Part shown: positions 15,910 through 26,399 of the stretch, one piece after another
How the letters are laid out: the number at the start of each line of letters is the position of its first letter
Numbering within the stretch: the first letter of the stretch is position 1
Assembly (NCBI GenBank): GCA_900318245.1
Contig: ONJT01000005.1
Coordinates: forward strand, 1 to 64,000
Reading direction: 5' to 3'
Source of the DNA: an uncultured Bacteroidales bacterium
GTDB lineage: Bacteria > Bacteroidota > Bacteroidia > Bacteroidales > Paludibacteraceae
DNA length: 64,000 bases
The notes under the pieces: generated by a model
Told to the model about the DNA's origin: nothing
The model's input: the letters and a program-made list of their open reading frames with translations, nothing else
Database searches by the model: none
Made by a program: the position numbers and the translations under genes

Positions 15910-17112
15910 ATGGAGAACAAGAACAAGAACAACAACAATTATTGCGTGATTATGGCCGGCGGCGTAGGAAGCCGATTTTGGCCGTACAGTAGAGCAGATA
16001 AGCCGAAGCAGTTTCTGGACTTCTTCGGCACGGGTCGCAGTTTGCTGCAGATGACCGTCGATCGCTTTCGTCCGATCGTTCCGATTGAGAACGTATTTAT
16101 CGTGACGAACGTGGCATATAAGGACTTGATTTTGCAGCAGATTCCGGACCTGAGCGAGAAGCAGATCTTATGCGAGCCTGCGCGCAGGAATACGGCGCCT
16201 TGCATCGCTTACGCGACCGCTCATATACGCGCGCTTTGCATCCAGCGAGCCTACGGGTACACGGAAGAGTACCAGGGATTCACGAAAGACGGAAAAGTCA
16301 AAGGCGGTCCTTCCAAATCCTCCCTTCCGAACTATCAGGACATAGACTGGAGCAAACCGGAGATGCAGGCGAATATCGTCGTAGCAGCAAGTGATCATCT
16401 GATTTTGGAAGAAGAGAAATTCCGTCAGGTGATCCTGAAGGCTTTTGATTTCGTAAGCAAGCACAAAGCGATTGCGACGCTCGGTATGTCTCCTACCCGT
16501 CCGGAGACCGGATACGGCTATATCCAGCGCCAACCGGAAGCTTTTGTCGACGGTATTTATCCGGTGAAGACCTTTACGGAGAAACCGAACTTAGAGATGG
16601 CGAAGGTATTCCTGGAGAGCGGAGATTTCCTTTGGAACTCGGGAATATTTATTTGGAACTTGCAGACTATCAGCGAGGCTTTCCGGTACCTATTACCGGA
16701 GGTGGCAGATCGTTTCCGCGAAGGCGAGTTGCTGATGGGTACGGACAAAGAGGAAGATTTTATTGAGCAGATCTTCCCGAAATGCCCGAACATATCCATC
16801 GATTATGGCATCATGGAGAAAGCGGACAATGTGTTTGTCCTGCCATCAAGTTTCGGCTGGAGCGACCTCGGCACGTGGGGCAGTCTGTATGAGTTGAGCG
16901 AGAAAGACGAGAACGGGAATGTGAGTCTGCACAGCGAGACACATTACTATGACGCAGAAGGGAATATCGTAGTGCTCGAGCCGGGCAAAGTAGCGATCGT
17001 ACAAGGCGTGAATGACATGATCATCGTGGAGGAAAGAGGCGCCCTGTTAGTATGCAAGAAAGCGGAAGAGCAACGCATCAAAGAATTCACAAATAATTTA
17101 CTTAATACTTAA
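15910..17112 (+). CDS. manC: mannose-1-phosphate guanylyltransferase
   Basis: 400 aa. Converts mannose-1-P and GTP to GDP-mannose for surface polysaccharide synthesis. VIMAGGVGSRFWPYSR (13-28) with KPKQFL is the nucleotidyltransferase signature. AASDHLI, GYGYIQ, FTEKP, WNSGIFIW and SIDYGIMEKA are the usual later motifs. It has no C-terminal isomerase (cupin) domain, so it is the monofunctional short form. The N-terminus is Asn/Lys-rich (ENKNKNNNN). It ends 7 bp before the glycogen debranching gene, so it heads that operon. Confidence 0.93.
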   Translation: MENKNKNNNNYCVIMAGGVGSRFWPYSRADKPKQFLDFFGTGRSLLQMTVDRFRPIVPIENVFIVTNVAYKDLILQQIPDLSEKQILCEPARRNTAPCIAYATAHIRALCIQRAYGYTEEYQGFTKDGKVKGGPSKSSLPNYQDIDWSKPEMQANIVVAASDHLILEEEKFRQVILKAFDFVSKHKAIATLGMSPTRPETGYGYIQRQPEAFVDGIYPVKTFTEKPNLEMAKVFLESGDFLWNSGIFIWNLQTISEAFRYLLPEVADRFREGELLMGTDKEEDFIEQIFPKCPNISIDYGIMEKADNVFVLPSSFGWSDLGTWGSLYELSEKDENGNVSLHSETHYYDAEGNIVVLEPGKVAIVQGVNDMIIVEERGALLVCKKAEEQRIKEFTNNLLNT

Positions 17113-17119
17113 ACACATC

Positions 17120-19102
17120 ATGAGTTATCTTAATTTTGACAAGACAGTACTTGTTAACCTGGAGCGGTCGCTTCAGAAAGAGATGATTCGAACCAACCGT
17201 GCCGGTGTGTACAACTCGACCACTCTGGTCGATTGCAACACACGTAAGTACCACGGTCAATTGGTGATGCCGCTACCGCATATCAGCGATGACAACTTCG
17301 TGTTACTCAGTTCGCTGGACGAGACGGTGATCCAGCACGGCGCCGAGTTTAACTTGGGTCTGCACGAGTACGGCGAGAACCATTTCAGCCCGAACGGACA
17401 CAAGTACATCCGCGAGTTTGACTGCGATGTCATCTCTCGCACAACGTATCGCGTGGGCGCGATGGTTCTTCAAAAGGAGCGCATGCTCGTCAGTTTTGAA
17501 CCGCGCGTGTTGATTCGCTACACCTTACTGGAAAGCGGCAGTCCGACGACGCTTCGTTTTCGTCCGTTCCTGGCCTTCCGCAGCGTGAACGAGTTGACGC
17601 ACGAGAATCCGCTGGCGAACGCCGACATGAACGATTGCGAGAACGGTCGTTTCAACCGCATGTATCCGGGTTTCCCGAACTTGTACATGCAGTTCAGCAA
17701 GGCAGTGGAATATCATCACGACCCGCAGTGGTACAAGGACATCGTGTACCGCAAAGAGCGCGAGCGCGGTTATGCGTTTAAGGAGGACCTGCTGGTGCCC
17801 GGCTATTTTGAGTTGCCGATGAAGAAAGGCGAGAGTATCATCTTTGCCGCCGGCGTAACGGAATGCAAGACGGCGCAGTTGAAGACTGTTTGGAAGAAAG
17901 AGTTGGAGCGCCGTATTCGCCGCGAGGATATGTTCTCTACGCTGAAGAACAGCGCGAGTCAGTTCTATAAACGCGAGGGCGACAAGTGCTATCTGCTGGC
18001 CGGTTTCCCGTGGTTTGGTCCGGACGCACGCACGACATTCTTCTCTGTCGCCAGTTGTACGCTTGATATTGACCGTCCGGAGTACTGGGACGCGATTGTC
18101 AACAAGACGGCTATCGAGGAGATTCTGAACTTCATGAACGGCCGCATCCATGACCTGAAGATGAAGGGTATGGACGAACCGGACGTTCTGCTTTGGTTCA
18201 TTCGCGCTTGTCAGAAATATGCGCATAAGTATACCGTTCGCGAGGCAGCCGACCTGTACGGTCAACTCTGTCTGGATATCATCAACTGGTACCGCAAACA
18301 GAACCACCCGCGGGCAAAACTGCATCAGAACGGTTTGCTATGGGTGGACGGAACACAACGTCCCGCAACCTGGATGAACGCTACGGAGAACGGATGGCCA
18401 ATCACCCCGCGTACAGGTTATGTTGTGGAGATCAACGCGCTGTGGTACAACGCGATGCGCTTCACCGCAGAGATGCTGCGCGAGATGGGCAAAGAGACCA
18501 GTGCGGACCTGATGGAATACCAAGCGGAGATCTCGAAAGACGCGTTCGTCAAGACGTTCTGGAACGGACTCTATCTGAACGATTATGTCATTGATAACTA
18601 CGAGAACCGCGAGGTACGCCCGAACATGATATGGGCAGTGGGTCTGCCGTACAGTCCGCTGGATCGCAAGCAGCAGAAGGCGGTGGTCGATATCTGTACG
18701 AAGGAGTTGCTGACGCCGAAGGGTCTGCGTTCGTTGAGTCCGAAGAGCGGCAACTATCGTCCAATGTACACGGGTACGATCACGCAACAAGAACGCGAGC
18801 GCGTGCTGCATAACGGCGTCGTTTGGCCCTCGACCATCACGGCTTATTCGCGTGCATACATGAACATCTACAAGTACAGCGGCGCGAGCTTCATGGAGCG
18901 TCTGTTAGTCGGTTTCGAAGCCGAGATGAACGAGTTGACGATCGGTACGCTGAACGAGTTCTACGACGGTAACCCGCCTTACAAGGGACACGGCGGCATG
19001 AGTAGTGCGCCGAGTGTTGCAGCGGTGATCAGTCTGATAGATACCTTAAAGAAATACGAACGCGAGCAGCAAGAGGCTCAAGAAAAGGAGGCACAGCAAT
19101 GA
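17120..19102 (+). CDS. glycogen debranching enzyme (amylo-alpha-1,6-glucosidase type)
   Basis: 660 aa. An N-terminal GDE_N domain (TNRAGVYNSTTLVDCNTRKYHGQLV) is followed by an (alpha/alpha)6-barrel GDE_C domain (WFGPDARTTFF, WMNATENGWPITPRTGYVVEINALWYNAM, RPNMIWAVGLPYSPL). It removes alpha-1,6 branches of glycogen. It is followed by a GT4 glycogen synthase-like gene (4-bp overlap) and GH57, a recurrent Bacteroidales glycogen cluster. Confidence 0.93.
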   Translation: MSYLNFDKTVLVNLERSLQKEMIRTNRAGVYNSTTLVDCNTRKYHGQLVMPLPHISDDNFVLLSSLDETVIQHGAEFNLGLHEYGENHFSPNGHKYIREFDCDVISRTTYRVGAMVLQKERMLVSFEPRVLIRYTLLESGSPTTLRFRPFLAFRSVNELTHENPLANADMNDCENGRFNRMYPGFPNLYMQFSKAVEYHHDPQWYKDIVYRKERERGYAFKEDLLVPGYFELPMKKGESIIFAAGVTECKTAQLKTVWKKELERRIRREDMFSTLKNSASQFYKREGDKCYLLAGFPWFGPDARTTFFSVASCTLDIDRPEYWDAIVNKTAIEEILNFMNGRIHDLKMKGMDEPDVLLWFIRACQKYAHKYTVREAADLYGQLCLDIINWYRKQNHPRAKLHQNGLLWVDGTQRPATWMNATENGWPITPRTGYVVEINALWYNAMRFTAEMLREMGKETSADLMEYQAEISKDAFVKTFWNGLYLNDYVIDNYENREVRPNMIWAVGLPYSPLDRKQQKAVVDICTKELLTPKGLRSLSPKSGNYRPMYTGTITQQERERVLHNGVVWPSTITAYSRAYMNIYKYSGASFMERLLVGFEAEMNELTIGTLNEFYDGNPPYKGHGGMSSAPSVAAVISLIDTLKKYEREQQEAQEKEAQQ

Positions 19103-20361
19103 AAGCGTTAATGTTCGGTTGGGAGTTTCCCCCTCATATCTTAGGTGGTCTGGGTACGGCGAGTTACGGATTGACTCGCGGCATGGCAGAGCAACCTGAC
19201 ATGGATATCACGTTCGTCATTCCGAAGCCTTGGGGTGACGAGGATCAATCGTTCCTCCGTATCATTGGCGCAAACAGTGTGCCTATTGTATGGAAAGACG
19301 TGAACTACGACTACGTCAAGTCGCGTATGGAAGGCAAGATGAGCCCGGAGGAGTTCTATCACCTGCGCGACGGCATCCGTTACGACTACCGTCGTATCGG
19401 TACGGACGACCTCGGATGCGTAGATTTCTCGGGTCGCTATCCGGACAACCTGATAGAGGAGATCGGTAACTACGAAGCGGTAGCGAGTGTGCTGGCGCAC
19501 AGTCTGGACTTCGACATCATCCACAGCCACGACTGGTTAACCTATCCCGCAGGTGTGTTCGCAAAGCATATCAGCGGCAAGCCACTGGTGATCCACGTGC
19601 ATGCGACGGACTTTGACCGCAGCCGCGGCAACGTCAACCCGACGGTATATGCCATCGAGAAACGCGGCATGGACGAAGCGGACCATATCATATGCGTAAG
19701 TAACCTGACGCGTAACACCGTGATCGAGAAATACGGTCAAGATCCGCGTAAGGTAAGCACGGTGCACAACGCGGTAGAGCCTTTGGCTCATCCCGAAGAG
19801 TTCACCAAGCCGCCTCGCAAAGACAAACTCGTCACTTTCCTCGGTCGTATCACGATGCAGAAAGGCCCGGAGTACTTTGTAGAAGCCGCAGCGCGCGTAC
19901 TCTCGAAGACCGACGGCGTACGTTTCGTGATGGCCGGCAGCGGAGACAAGATGACGGAGATGATTGACCTGGTAGCCAAACGCGGCATAGCGGACAAGTT
20001 CCACTTCCCGGGCTTCATGCGCGGCAAGCAGGTTCAGGAGATGCTCGCGATGAGCGACGTCTATATCATGCCGTCTGTGAGTGAGCCGTTCGGTATCAGT
20101 CCGCTGGAGGCGATGCAGGTTGGTTGTCCGTCGATCATCAGTCATCAGTCGGGTTGCGCAGAGATCCTGCAGCACGCCATCAAGACCGACTACTGGGATA
20201 TCGATGCGATGGCCGACGCTATCTACGCGATCGTCAAGTATCCGGCGATGTACAAGAGCCTGCACGAACTCGGCATGGCGGAAGTCAACAATATCAAGTG
20301 GTCGGACGCCGGTTTGAAGGTACGCCGCATTTATGACGGAGTCATTAATCATACATTGTAA
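19099..20361 (+). CDS. GT4 glycosyltransferase, glycogen synthase-like
   Basis: 420 aa. GWEFPPHILGGLGTASYGL (8-26) is the glycogen-synthase type N-terminal glycine motif. HSHDWLTYPAG and VHATDFDR follow, and VSEPFGISPLEAMQVGCPSI holds the E-x7-E motif of GT4 enzymes. It probably elongates alpha-1,4-glucan from a nucleotide sugar. The 4-bp overlap with the debranching gene implies translational coupling. Confidence 0.9.
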   Translation: MKALMFGWEFPPHILGGLGTASYGLTRGMAEQPDMDITFVIPKPWGDEDQSFLRIIGANSVPIVWKDVNYDYVKSRMEGKMSPEEFYHLRDGIRYDYRRIGTDDLGCVDFSGRYPDNLIEEIGNYEAVASVLAHSLDFDIIHSHDWLTYPAGVFAKHISGKPLVIHVHATDFDRSRGNVNPTVYAIEKRGMDEADHIICVSNLTRNTVIEKYGQDPRKVSTVHNAVEPLAHPEEFTKPPRKDKLVTFLGRITMQKGPEYFVEAAARVLSKTDGVRFVMAGSGDKMTEMIDLVAKRGIADKFHFPGFMRGKQVQEMLAMSDVYIMPSVSEPFGISPLEAMQVGCPSIISHQSGCAEILQHAIKTDYWDIDAMADAIYAIVKYPAMYKSLHELGMAEVNNIKWSDAGLKVRRIYDGVINHTL

Positions 20362-20373
20362 AAATTTAAGATT

Positions 20374-21642
20374 ATGAAAAATATATGCTTTTGCTTCCAG
20401 ATGCACGTTCCCTATCGTCTGAAGCGCTATCGTTTCTTTGAGATCGGTCATGATCATTACTACTACGATGACATGGCGACCGAAGAGCATGTTAACTGGT
20501 TGGTACAAACCTCGTATCTGCCGCTATGCGACACGATCAAGAACATGATCAACCTCAGTAAGGGTAAGTTCCACTGCGCCATCAGCATCAGCGGAACGAT
20601 GATCGAGATGTTCGAGCAGTTCAACCCCGAGATGATTGATATCCTCAAGGAGTTGGCGGCCACCAAGTGTGTTGAATTCCTCGCTACGCCGTACGCCTAT
20701 TCGCTGGCATCGGAGTACAACGAGGCGGAGTTTAAGAAACAGCTGAAGTTACAAAACGACCTGCTGGAGTCTATCTTCGGCGTGAAGGCACAGACGGTTT
20801 GCAACACCGAGTTGCTGTACACCGACGAGACGGCTTATCAGTTGAACAAGATGGGTTACAAGACCATCCTGACCGAAGGCGCAAAACATATCATCAGTTG
20901 GAAGAGTCCGAACCACGTCTATCAGTCGGCCGGCGCTCCGAAGATGAAAGTATTGCTTCGCAACACCGCGCTGAGCGATGAGTTGAGTTTCCACTTCTCC
21001 GATCCGGGTTGGGCGAATTTCCCGATTGACGCAGAGAAATATGCGGATCAGTTGAAGGCGCTGCCGGAAGAGGATGAGTTGATCAACATCTGGGTGGGCG
21101 CAGAGACTTTCGGTGTTCGTCAGAATGCCGGCACGGGTATCTTCGACTTCCTGAAAGCGCTGCCGTACTTCGTGCTGGAGCGTGAGATGGGCTTTGTAAC
21201 ACCGGCCGAGGCAGCTAAGAAATTAGCGGCTAACGACGTCTTGTCGAGTCCGTATCCTTTGACTTGGAGCGGTGAGGCAAAAGACCTGAGTATCTACGCC
21301 GGAAACGACCTGCAGCAAGAGGCTATTCAGAAGTTGTATGCTGTAGCAGAGCGTGTACATCTGTGCCAGGACAAGGCGCTGAAGACCAACTGGCTGCGTC
21401 TGCAGGATGTGAACTACCTGCATAACATGAATCATATTGATCAGGGCGAGACGCAGTATGAGTCGGCTTACGATGCGTTCATCAACTACATGAACATCCT
21501 GTCCGACTTCCTGCAGAGCGTAGAGGAGCAATACCCGACAACGATTGAGAACGAAGAGTTGAACGAGTTGTTGAAGACCATCCGTAACCAAGAGGAGGAG
21601 ATTCAGCAGCTGCAAGAAAAGCTCAAAAAGGCGAAGAAATAA
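20374..21642 (+). CDS. glycoside hydrolase family 57 alpha-amylase/transferase
   Basis: 422 aa. FQMHVPYRLKRYRFFEIG at 7-24 is the GH57 N-terminal signature. TVCNTELLYTDE near 146-157 holds the catalytic Glu region. NIWVGAETFGVRQNAGTGIF is the region with the acid/base. No signal peptide, so it acts in the cytoplasm on glycogen or maltodextrin. The C-terminus is a coiled coil (EEIQQLQEKLKKAKK). Confidence 0.92.
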   Translation: MKNICFCFQMHVPYRLKRYRFFEIGHDHYYYDDMATEEHVNWLVQTSYLPLCDTIKNMINLSKGKFHCAISISGTMIEMFEQFNPEMIDILKELAATKCVEFLATPYAYSLASEYNEAEFKKQLKLQNDLLESIFGVKAQTVCNTELLYTDETAYQLNKMGYKTILTEGAKHIISWKSPNHVYQSAGAPKMKVLLRNTALSDELSFHFSDPGWANFPIDAEKYADQLKALPEEDELINIWVGAETFGVRQNAGTGIFDFLKALPYFVLEREMGFVTPAEAAKKLAANDVLSSPYPLTWSGEAKDLSIYAGNDLQQEAIQKLYAVAERVHLCQDKALKTNWLRLQDVNYLHNMNHIDQGETQYESAYDAFINYMNILSDFLQSVEEQYPTTIENEELNELLKTIRNQEEEIQQLQEKLKKAKK

Positions 21643-21644
21643 TT

Positions 21645-23585
21645 TTGCGGAGACGTATCGGTATAGTATTAGTACTGTTGGCAGCGACCCTTGTGGCCGC
21701 TGCCAAGCCGCCGCGTGTAAAGACGGTAGTGCGCACTTGGCAGATGCCGTCGTTCAGCGCAGTAGCCGATACGATCCCGTTCCGCGACACCGCGATGCTT
21801 AACTACCACGACATCGATATCCAACAGCGTTATTCGTTGAGCAGTGCCTTCAACGGCAATATATTGGTGTCACCTATCGAGTCGCGGGTGGTACAAGACC
21901 GGTTGACAACCATTGACGACCCGTTTGCCGTGAGTTTAACGCCATACGTCATAACGCCGCAGCAACAGCGGTACTTCAACACCACCACACCCTACTCGTC
22001 TATTGCGTATAAGAAAGGGTTTGTGACCGGGCATGAAGAGAACGACCTTAGTTTTCTATTCACCGGTAACTTGGGCCGCGAGACGAACTTAGGCGTGGAG
22101 ATGGAGTATCTCAACTCGGTGGGCCATTACGCCAATACGGCCGGAAAGTTATTCCGCGGAAGTGTATGGGGCAGCTATACGGGCGCGCACTACAGCATGC
22201 ACGGCGCGTTCGGGTGGAGCACACTCAGTTCGTTCGACAACGGCGGATTGGTGAATGTAGAGGATCTGCGAAGCAGTCTCAATGCGCAAGATCTGCCTGT
22301 TCGGTTGAACGCCATGGCCGGCTATCGGTACTTGAGCGGGTATTTGCATAACCAATATGCGATCACCAAAGAGCGCGAATACCACGACTCGATCGAGGTG
22401 ATAGAAGACGGGCAGCGCGTGAAGCATGATACGGTGAAGGTGGAGTATATCCCGCTGATCACCTTCAGTCATATCTTCGAGACCAATAACTCGAACCGGC
22501 GCTACGTGGAGCAGAACTCGAACCAGGGGTTCTATGATCATATCTACTACGACTCGCTGGCTACGGATGACAAAACCGACGTGTTGACGATTCGTAACAC
22601 CCTCGCGGTGACGTTCTGCGAAGCATACAACCGGAAGCTGAAGTTCGGCGCGACGGTCTTTGCGATGAACGAGTGCCAGCGGCATTTATACGACAGTGTG
22701 CCATACGACAGCATCTATGACTACCGATGGACGAACAACACGTTTGTAGGCGGATCGATACATAAGCACAGCGGCGCGAATGTGCACTATACGGTCGAGG
22801 GACAAGTGTGCCTAGTGGGCTATAAGATCGGTGAGTTTGATGTGCACGGGAAGTTAGAGACACGTTTCCGTCTGGGCGACACCACGCTGCTCGTGAGTGC
22901 GCGGGCGTATGCGAAGAGTGTGACACCGAGTCCGTACCTGCAGCATTTCCGCTCGAACCACGTGCTATGGGACAATACCTTCGGGTTCACGTATCGGTTC
23001 TTGGGCGGCGCGACGGTAGCGTACCCGTATAAATGGGTGAAGCCGCGGATTGACTTCAGTTTTGAGAACCAGACGAATCCGATCTATGTATCGGCTTCGG
23101 ACTGGAAGCCGCGCCAGTTCCGCGGCAATGTACAGATCATCACGGGCGACGTAGGATTGGATCTCACGACGCCGTGGGTGAACTTAGAGAACCGCGTGGT
23201 GGTTCAACATTCAACCAATGACAGTGTGATGCCGGTACCACTGCTCATTTTACAACACCGGCTGTACTACCACGGCACGTGGTGGAGGGCGCTGGACGCG
23301 CAGATAGGCGTAGATGTACGCTATTTCACGCGCTACCACGCGCCGGTATTGTGTCCCGAGACGGGTATGTTCGGTACCCAAAGCGACACGAACGTAGGAA
23401 ACTACCCTTGGATGAGTGCTTATGCGAGTTTTTATGTGAAGTCGATCCGCTTGCGGTTCTTCTTCCATTACCAGCATCTGAATCATCTGTTTATGAAAGA
23501 TAACATTGACTATTTGGCGATGCCAAACTACCCGACCAACCGCGACACGTTCCGCGCAGGCTTAGCTTGGCATTTTTATAATTAG
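21645..23585 (+). CDS. putative outer-membrane porin-like beta-barrel, TTG start
   Basis: 646 aa. The start is TTG at 21645, 2 bp after GH57. It gives a good signal peptide (RRRIGIVLVLLAATLVAAA), and no ATG lies early enough to keep it. The mature protein has many alternating aromatic/polar beta strands (YAITKEREYHDS, RLGDTTLLVSARAYAKS, SIRLRFFFHYQHLNHLF) and ends in a Phe-Tyr-Asn strand (RAGLAWHFYN), as outer-membrane barrels do. It resembles the Bacteroidota 'putative porin' family. Substrate unknown. Confidence 0.8.
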   Translation: MRRRIGIVLVLLAATLVAAAKPPRVKTVVRTWQMPSFSAVADTIPFRDTAMLNYHDIDIQQRYSLSSAFNGNILVSPIESRVVQDRLTTIDDPFAVSLTPYVITPQQQRYFNTTTPYSSIAYKKGFVTGHEENDLSFLFTGNLGRETNLGVEMEYLNSVGHYANTAGKLFRGSVWGSYTGAHYSMHGAFGWSTLSSFDNGGLVNVEDLRSSLNAQDLPVRLNAMAGYRYLSGYLHNQYAITKEREYHDSIEVIEDGQRVKHDTVKVEYIPLITFSHIFETNNSNRRYVEQNSNQGFYDHIYYDSLATDDKTDVLTIRNTLAVTFCEAYNRKLKFGATVFAMNECQRHLYDSVPYDSIYDYRWTNNTFVGGSIHKHSGANVHYTVEGQVCLVGYKIGEFDVHGKLETRFRLGDTTLLVSARAYAKSVTPSPYLQHFRSNHVLWDNTFGFTYRFLGGATVAYPYKWVKPRIDFSFENQTNPIYVSASDWKPRQFRGNVQIITGDVGLDLTTPWVNLENRVVVQHSTNDSVMPVPLLILQHRLYYHGTWWRALDAQIGVDVRYFTRYHAPVLCPETGMFGTQSDTNVGNYPWMSAYASFYVKSIRLRFFFHYQHLNHLFMKDNIDYLAMPNYPTNRDTFRAGLAWHFYN

Positions 23586-23604
23586 AAACTATTGAATACA
23601 CGAT

Positions 23605-25890
23605 ATGCAAGTTACACAGCATCTAAATCAGATTCTCGTTTATGCGCATGATGAGGCGGAGCGTCTCTGGAGCGCCCATGTAGAGCCGGAACACCTGTTA
23701 CTGGCTATCATGCGTCTGGGCGAGGGTTCGGCATATGAGATTCTGCTTCGCGCTTCTTTCCGACCGGAGGAGGCGAAAGTGCAGATTGAGAACGCTATCC
23801 GCGGTAAGCAAGGCACGATGGAGACGATCAATCGGAGTGCACAGACGAATCGTATTCTTCGCATCGCGGAGGCGATCAGTCGTGAGTATAAGTCCGAGCA
23901 GATCGGTTCGATTCATCTGCTGCTGGCGATCCTACGCGAGCAGATCAACCGCGCCGCAGCGTACCTGGAGGAGAGTTGGGGTATCAGTTATGTGCAGTTA
24001 GTCGATCTGTACGGCCAACCGCATTACAGTTCGGATATCCCGACGGCAGGGAATAACCAGATGGGCGATCTGAATGAAGGCCCATGGGAACCGGAGCAGC
24101 CAAAACAGACGAAGAGCAAGAAGAATGCCACGACGGCATTGGATAAATACGGTCGCGACTTGACCAGACAGGCGGAGGAAGGGAAGTTAGACCCCGTCGT
24201 AGGCCGCGAGGTAGAGATTGAGCGCGTCGTGCAAATCCTGAGTAGAAGAAAGAAGAACAACCCGATCCTGATCGGTGAACCGGGCGTAGGCAAGTCAGCC
24301 ATCGTAGAAGGTCTGGCACTGCGCATCATTCACGACAAGACCGGTGCGCTGGTAGGACGCCGTATCGTGACCTTAGACATCGCTTCAATGGTGGCCGGTA
24401 CTACGTACCGAGGTCAGTTCGAAGAGCGTATGAAGCAGATCATCAATGAGTTGTTGGCGCATCCCGAGATCATCCTCTTCATCGACGAGATCCACACCAT
24501 CATCGGCGCGGGCAACGCCTCGGGTTCGCTAGATGCCGCGAACATCTTAAAGCCGGCATTGGCGCGCGGCGAGATACAGTGTATCGGCGCGACGACCACG
24601 GCTGAGTTCGCCAAGTCGATTGAGAAAGACGGAGCGCTGGAGCGCCGCTTCCAGAAAGTGCAGGTTCGTCCGACGACGGGCGAAGAGACTTATGATATCC
24701 TGCGCCGCTTAAGCGACCACTATGCGCATTACCATAATGTCGTCTATACGACGGAGGTACTCAAAGCCTGCGTACGTCTGAGCGAGCGGTATATCACCGA
24801 CCGCGCGTTCCCGGACAAAGCCATCGACGTGATGGACGAAGTAGGCGCACGCAGCCATGCGCGCCAGCAGGCGGCGAGCGAGAAGAAACAACCGGCTTAT
24901 ACCGTGACGACCGAAGATGTGGCAGGGGTGATCAGTATGATCTCCGGTGTACCTGTTCAGCGCGTAGCGCGCGCCGAGAACGAACGCTTGCTGACGATGG
25001 CCGAGACCTTGAAGCATAAGATCATCGGTCAGGACAAAGCGGTGGAGACGGTAGTGAAAGCGATCCAACGCAGCCGCTTGGGTCTGCGGGATCCGAAACG
25101 CCCAATCGGTACGTTCTTCTTCCTCGGTCAGACGGGTGTCGGTAAGACCTATCTGGCGCAGTGTCTGGCGGAAGAGATGTTCGGCAGCAGAGACGCGATC
25201 ATTCGTTTCGACATGTCCGAGTATATGGAGAAGCACGCGGTGAGTCTGCTGGTTGGCGCGCCTCCGGGATATGTAGCGCACGAAGACGGAGGTAAGTTAA
25301 CCGAAGCGGTAAGGAGAAAACCCTACTCGATCGTGCTCTTCGACGAGATAGAGAAAGCGCACCCCGACATCTTCAATATATTACTGCAGGTGTTGGACGA
25401 AGGCCGCTTGACGGATCGACAGGGACATATCGTCGATTTCCGCAATACGATCATCGTGCTGACGAGTAATATCGGCACGCGGCAGTTGCAGGAGTTCGGC
25501 GGCGGTGTCGGCTTCAACGCGGGCGAGATGAACACAAAGGAGAGTCAGAAGATGCTGCTTAAGGCACTACAGAAACAATTCCCGCCGGAGTTCGTCAACC
25601 GTATCGACAATGTGGTGACCTTTGAGCCGTTGAGCCGCGAGACGATCGGCCAAATCGTGCGCATCGAGATCAGTCTGCTGCAGCAACGGCTGAAGAACAC
25701 GGGTCACCAATTGAGCGTGAAGCCGGAAGTGATCGGTCAACTGGTCGATAAGAGTTTCGACACCAAGAACGGCGCGCGGCCTGTGAAGCGGGCGGTACAG
25801 ACGTACCTGGAAGACCCGTTGACGGAGATTCTGCTCCGCAGACCCAACCAAAAACGAATAACAATCAAACAAATACAACAAAGCGTATGA
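23605..25890 (+). CDS. clpC: ClpC-type AAA+ chaperone of the Clp protease, lacking the M domain
   Basis: 761 aa. Clp_N repeats at about 1-140, D1 Walker A GEPGVGKS (224-231) and Walker B LFIDEIH, D2 Walker A GQTGVGKT (508-515), and a C-terminal D2 domain. It unfolds substrates for ClpP. In ClpC a coiled-coil middle domain of about 50-60 residues sits after the [10 protein letters not shown] motif; here only about 15 residues (416-430) separate it from [20 protein letters not shown]. The protein is correspondingly shorter than the usual 820-850 aa. It overlaps trxA by 4 bp. Confidence 0.92.
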   Translation: MQVTQHLNQILVYAHDEAERLWSAHVEPEHLLLAIMRLGEGSAYEILLRASFRPEEAKVQIENAIRGKQGTMETINRSAQTNRILRIAEAISREYKSEQIGSIHLLLAILREQINRAAAYLEESWGISYVQLVDLYGQPHYSSDIPTAGNNQMGDLNEGPWEPEQPKQTKSKKNATTALDKYGRDLTRQAEEGKLDPVVGREVEIERVVQILSRRKKNNPILIGEPGVGKSAIVEGLALRIIHDKTGALVGRRIVTLDIASMVAGTTYRGQFEERMKQIINELLAHPEIILFIDEIHTIIGAGNASGSLDAANILKPALARGEIQCIGATTTAEFAKSIEKDGALERRFQKVQVRPTTGEETYDILRRLSDHYAHYHNVVYTTEVLKACVRLSERYITDRAFPDKAIDVMDEVGARSHARQQAASEKKQPAYTVTTEDVAGVISMISGVPVQRVARAENERLLTMAETLKHKIIGQDKAVETVVKAIQRSRLGLRDPKRPIGTFFFLGQTGVGKTYLAQCLAEEMFGSRDAIIRFDMSEYMEKHAVSLLVGAPPGYVAHEDGGKLTEAVRRKPYSIVLFDEIEKAHPDIFNILLQVLDEGRLTDRQGHIVDFRNTIIVLTSNIGTRQLQEFGGGVGFNAGEMNTKESQKMLLKALQKQFPPEFVNRIDNVVTFEPLSRETIGQIVRIEISLLQQRLKNTGHQLSVKPEVIGQLVDKSFDTKNGARPVKRAVQTYLEDPLTEILLRRPNQKRITIKQIQQSV

Positions 25891-26201
25891 CAGTAGAAAT
25901 TACAGACGCTAACATCAAGGATGTGATCGCGTCAGGCAAACCCGTAGTAGTAGATTTCTGGGCGGGTTGGTGTGGTCCCTGTAAGATGATGCTTCCGATT
26001 CTGGAGGAATTGTCGAACGAATATGACGGCCGCATCGTAGTAGGTAAACTGAATGTGGATGACAACCCCGACACGTGCGAAGAGTACGGCATCATGAATA
26101 TCCCGACGATGCTTTTCTTCCAGAACGGCGAGTTGGTTAATCGTCACGTAGGTGCTTGCAGAAAGCAAGATTTAGCGCAGCTTTTTGACAGTTTACTGTA
26201 A
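25887..26201 (+). CDS. trxA: thioredoxin
   Basis: 104 aa cytoplasmic dithiol-disulfide oxidoreductase. WCGPCK active site at 28-33, cis-Pro in NIPTMLFF, single thioredoxin fold. It overlaps clpC by 4 bp, so it is co-translated with it. Confidence 0.96.
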   Translation: MTVEITDANIKDVIASGKPVVVDFWAGWCGPCKMMLPILEELSNEYDGRIVVGKLNVDDNPDTCEEYGIMNIPTMLFFQNGELVNRHVGACRKQDLAQLFDSLL

Positions 26202-26216
26202 AAAAGTACGATTTTT

Positions 26217-26248
26217 CTTGCACAATTCAAAAAAAAGCAGTAATTTTG
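26217..26248 (+). promoter_or_regulatory. promoter of the tRNA-Arg gene
   Basis: CTTG (26217-26220), 20 bp, TAATTTTG (26241-26248), 38 bp before the tRNA. Confidence 0.6.
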
Positions 26249-26286
26249 CGCCCTATTTTGCCTAAGTGGGCACAATTTTTGCGCGC

Positions 26287-26363
26287 GGTTCAGTAGCTCA
26301 GTTGGATAGAGCAACAGCCTTCTAAGCTGTGGGTCTCGGGTTCGAATCCCGACTGAATCACCA
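26287..26363 (+). tRNA. tRNA-Arg (anticodon TCT)
   Basis: Acceptor GGTTCAG/CTGAATC (one G-T pair), D arm GCTC..GAGC, anticodon stem ACAGC/GCTGT with loop CTTCTAA, T arm CGGGTTCGAATCCCG, discriminator A. The CCA end is encoded. Reads AGA codons. Confidence 0.97.
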
Positions 26364-26399
26364 CGCGCGGGCTGAGAAACAACGTATATTATATAGTAT

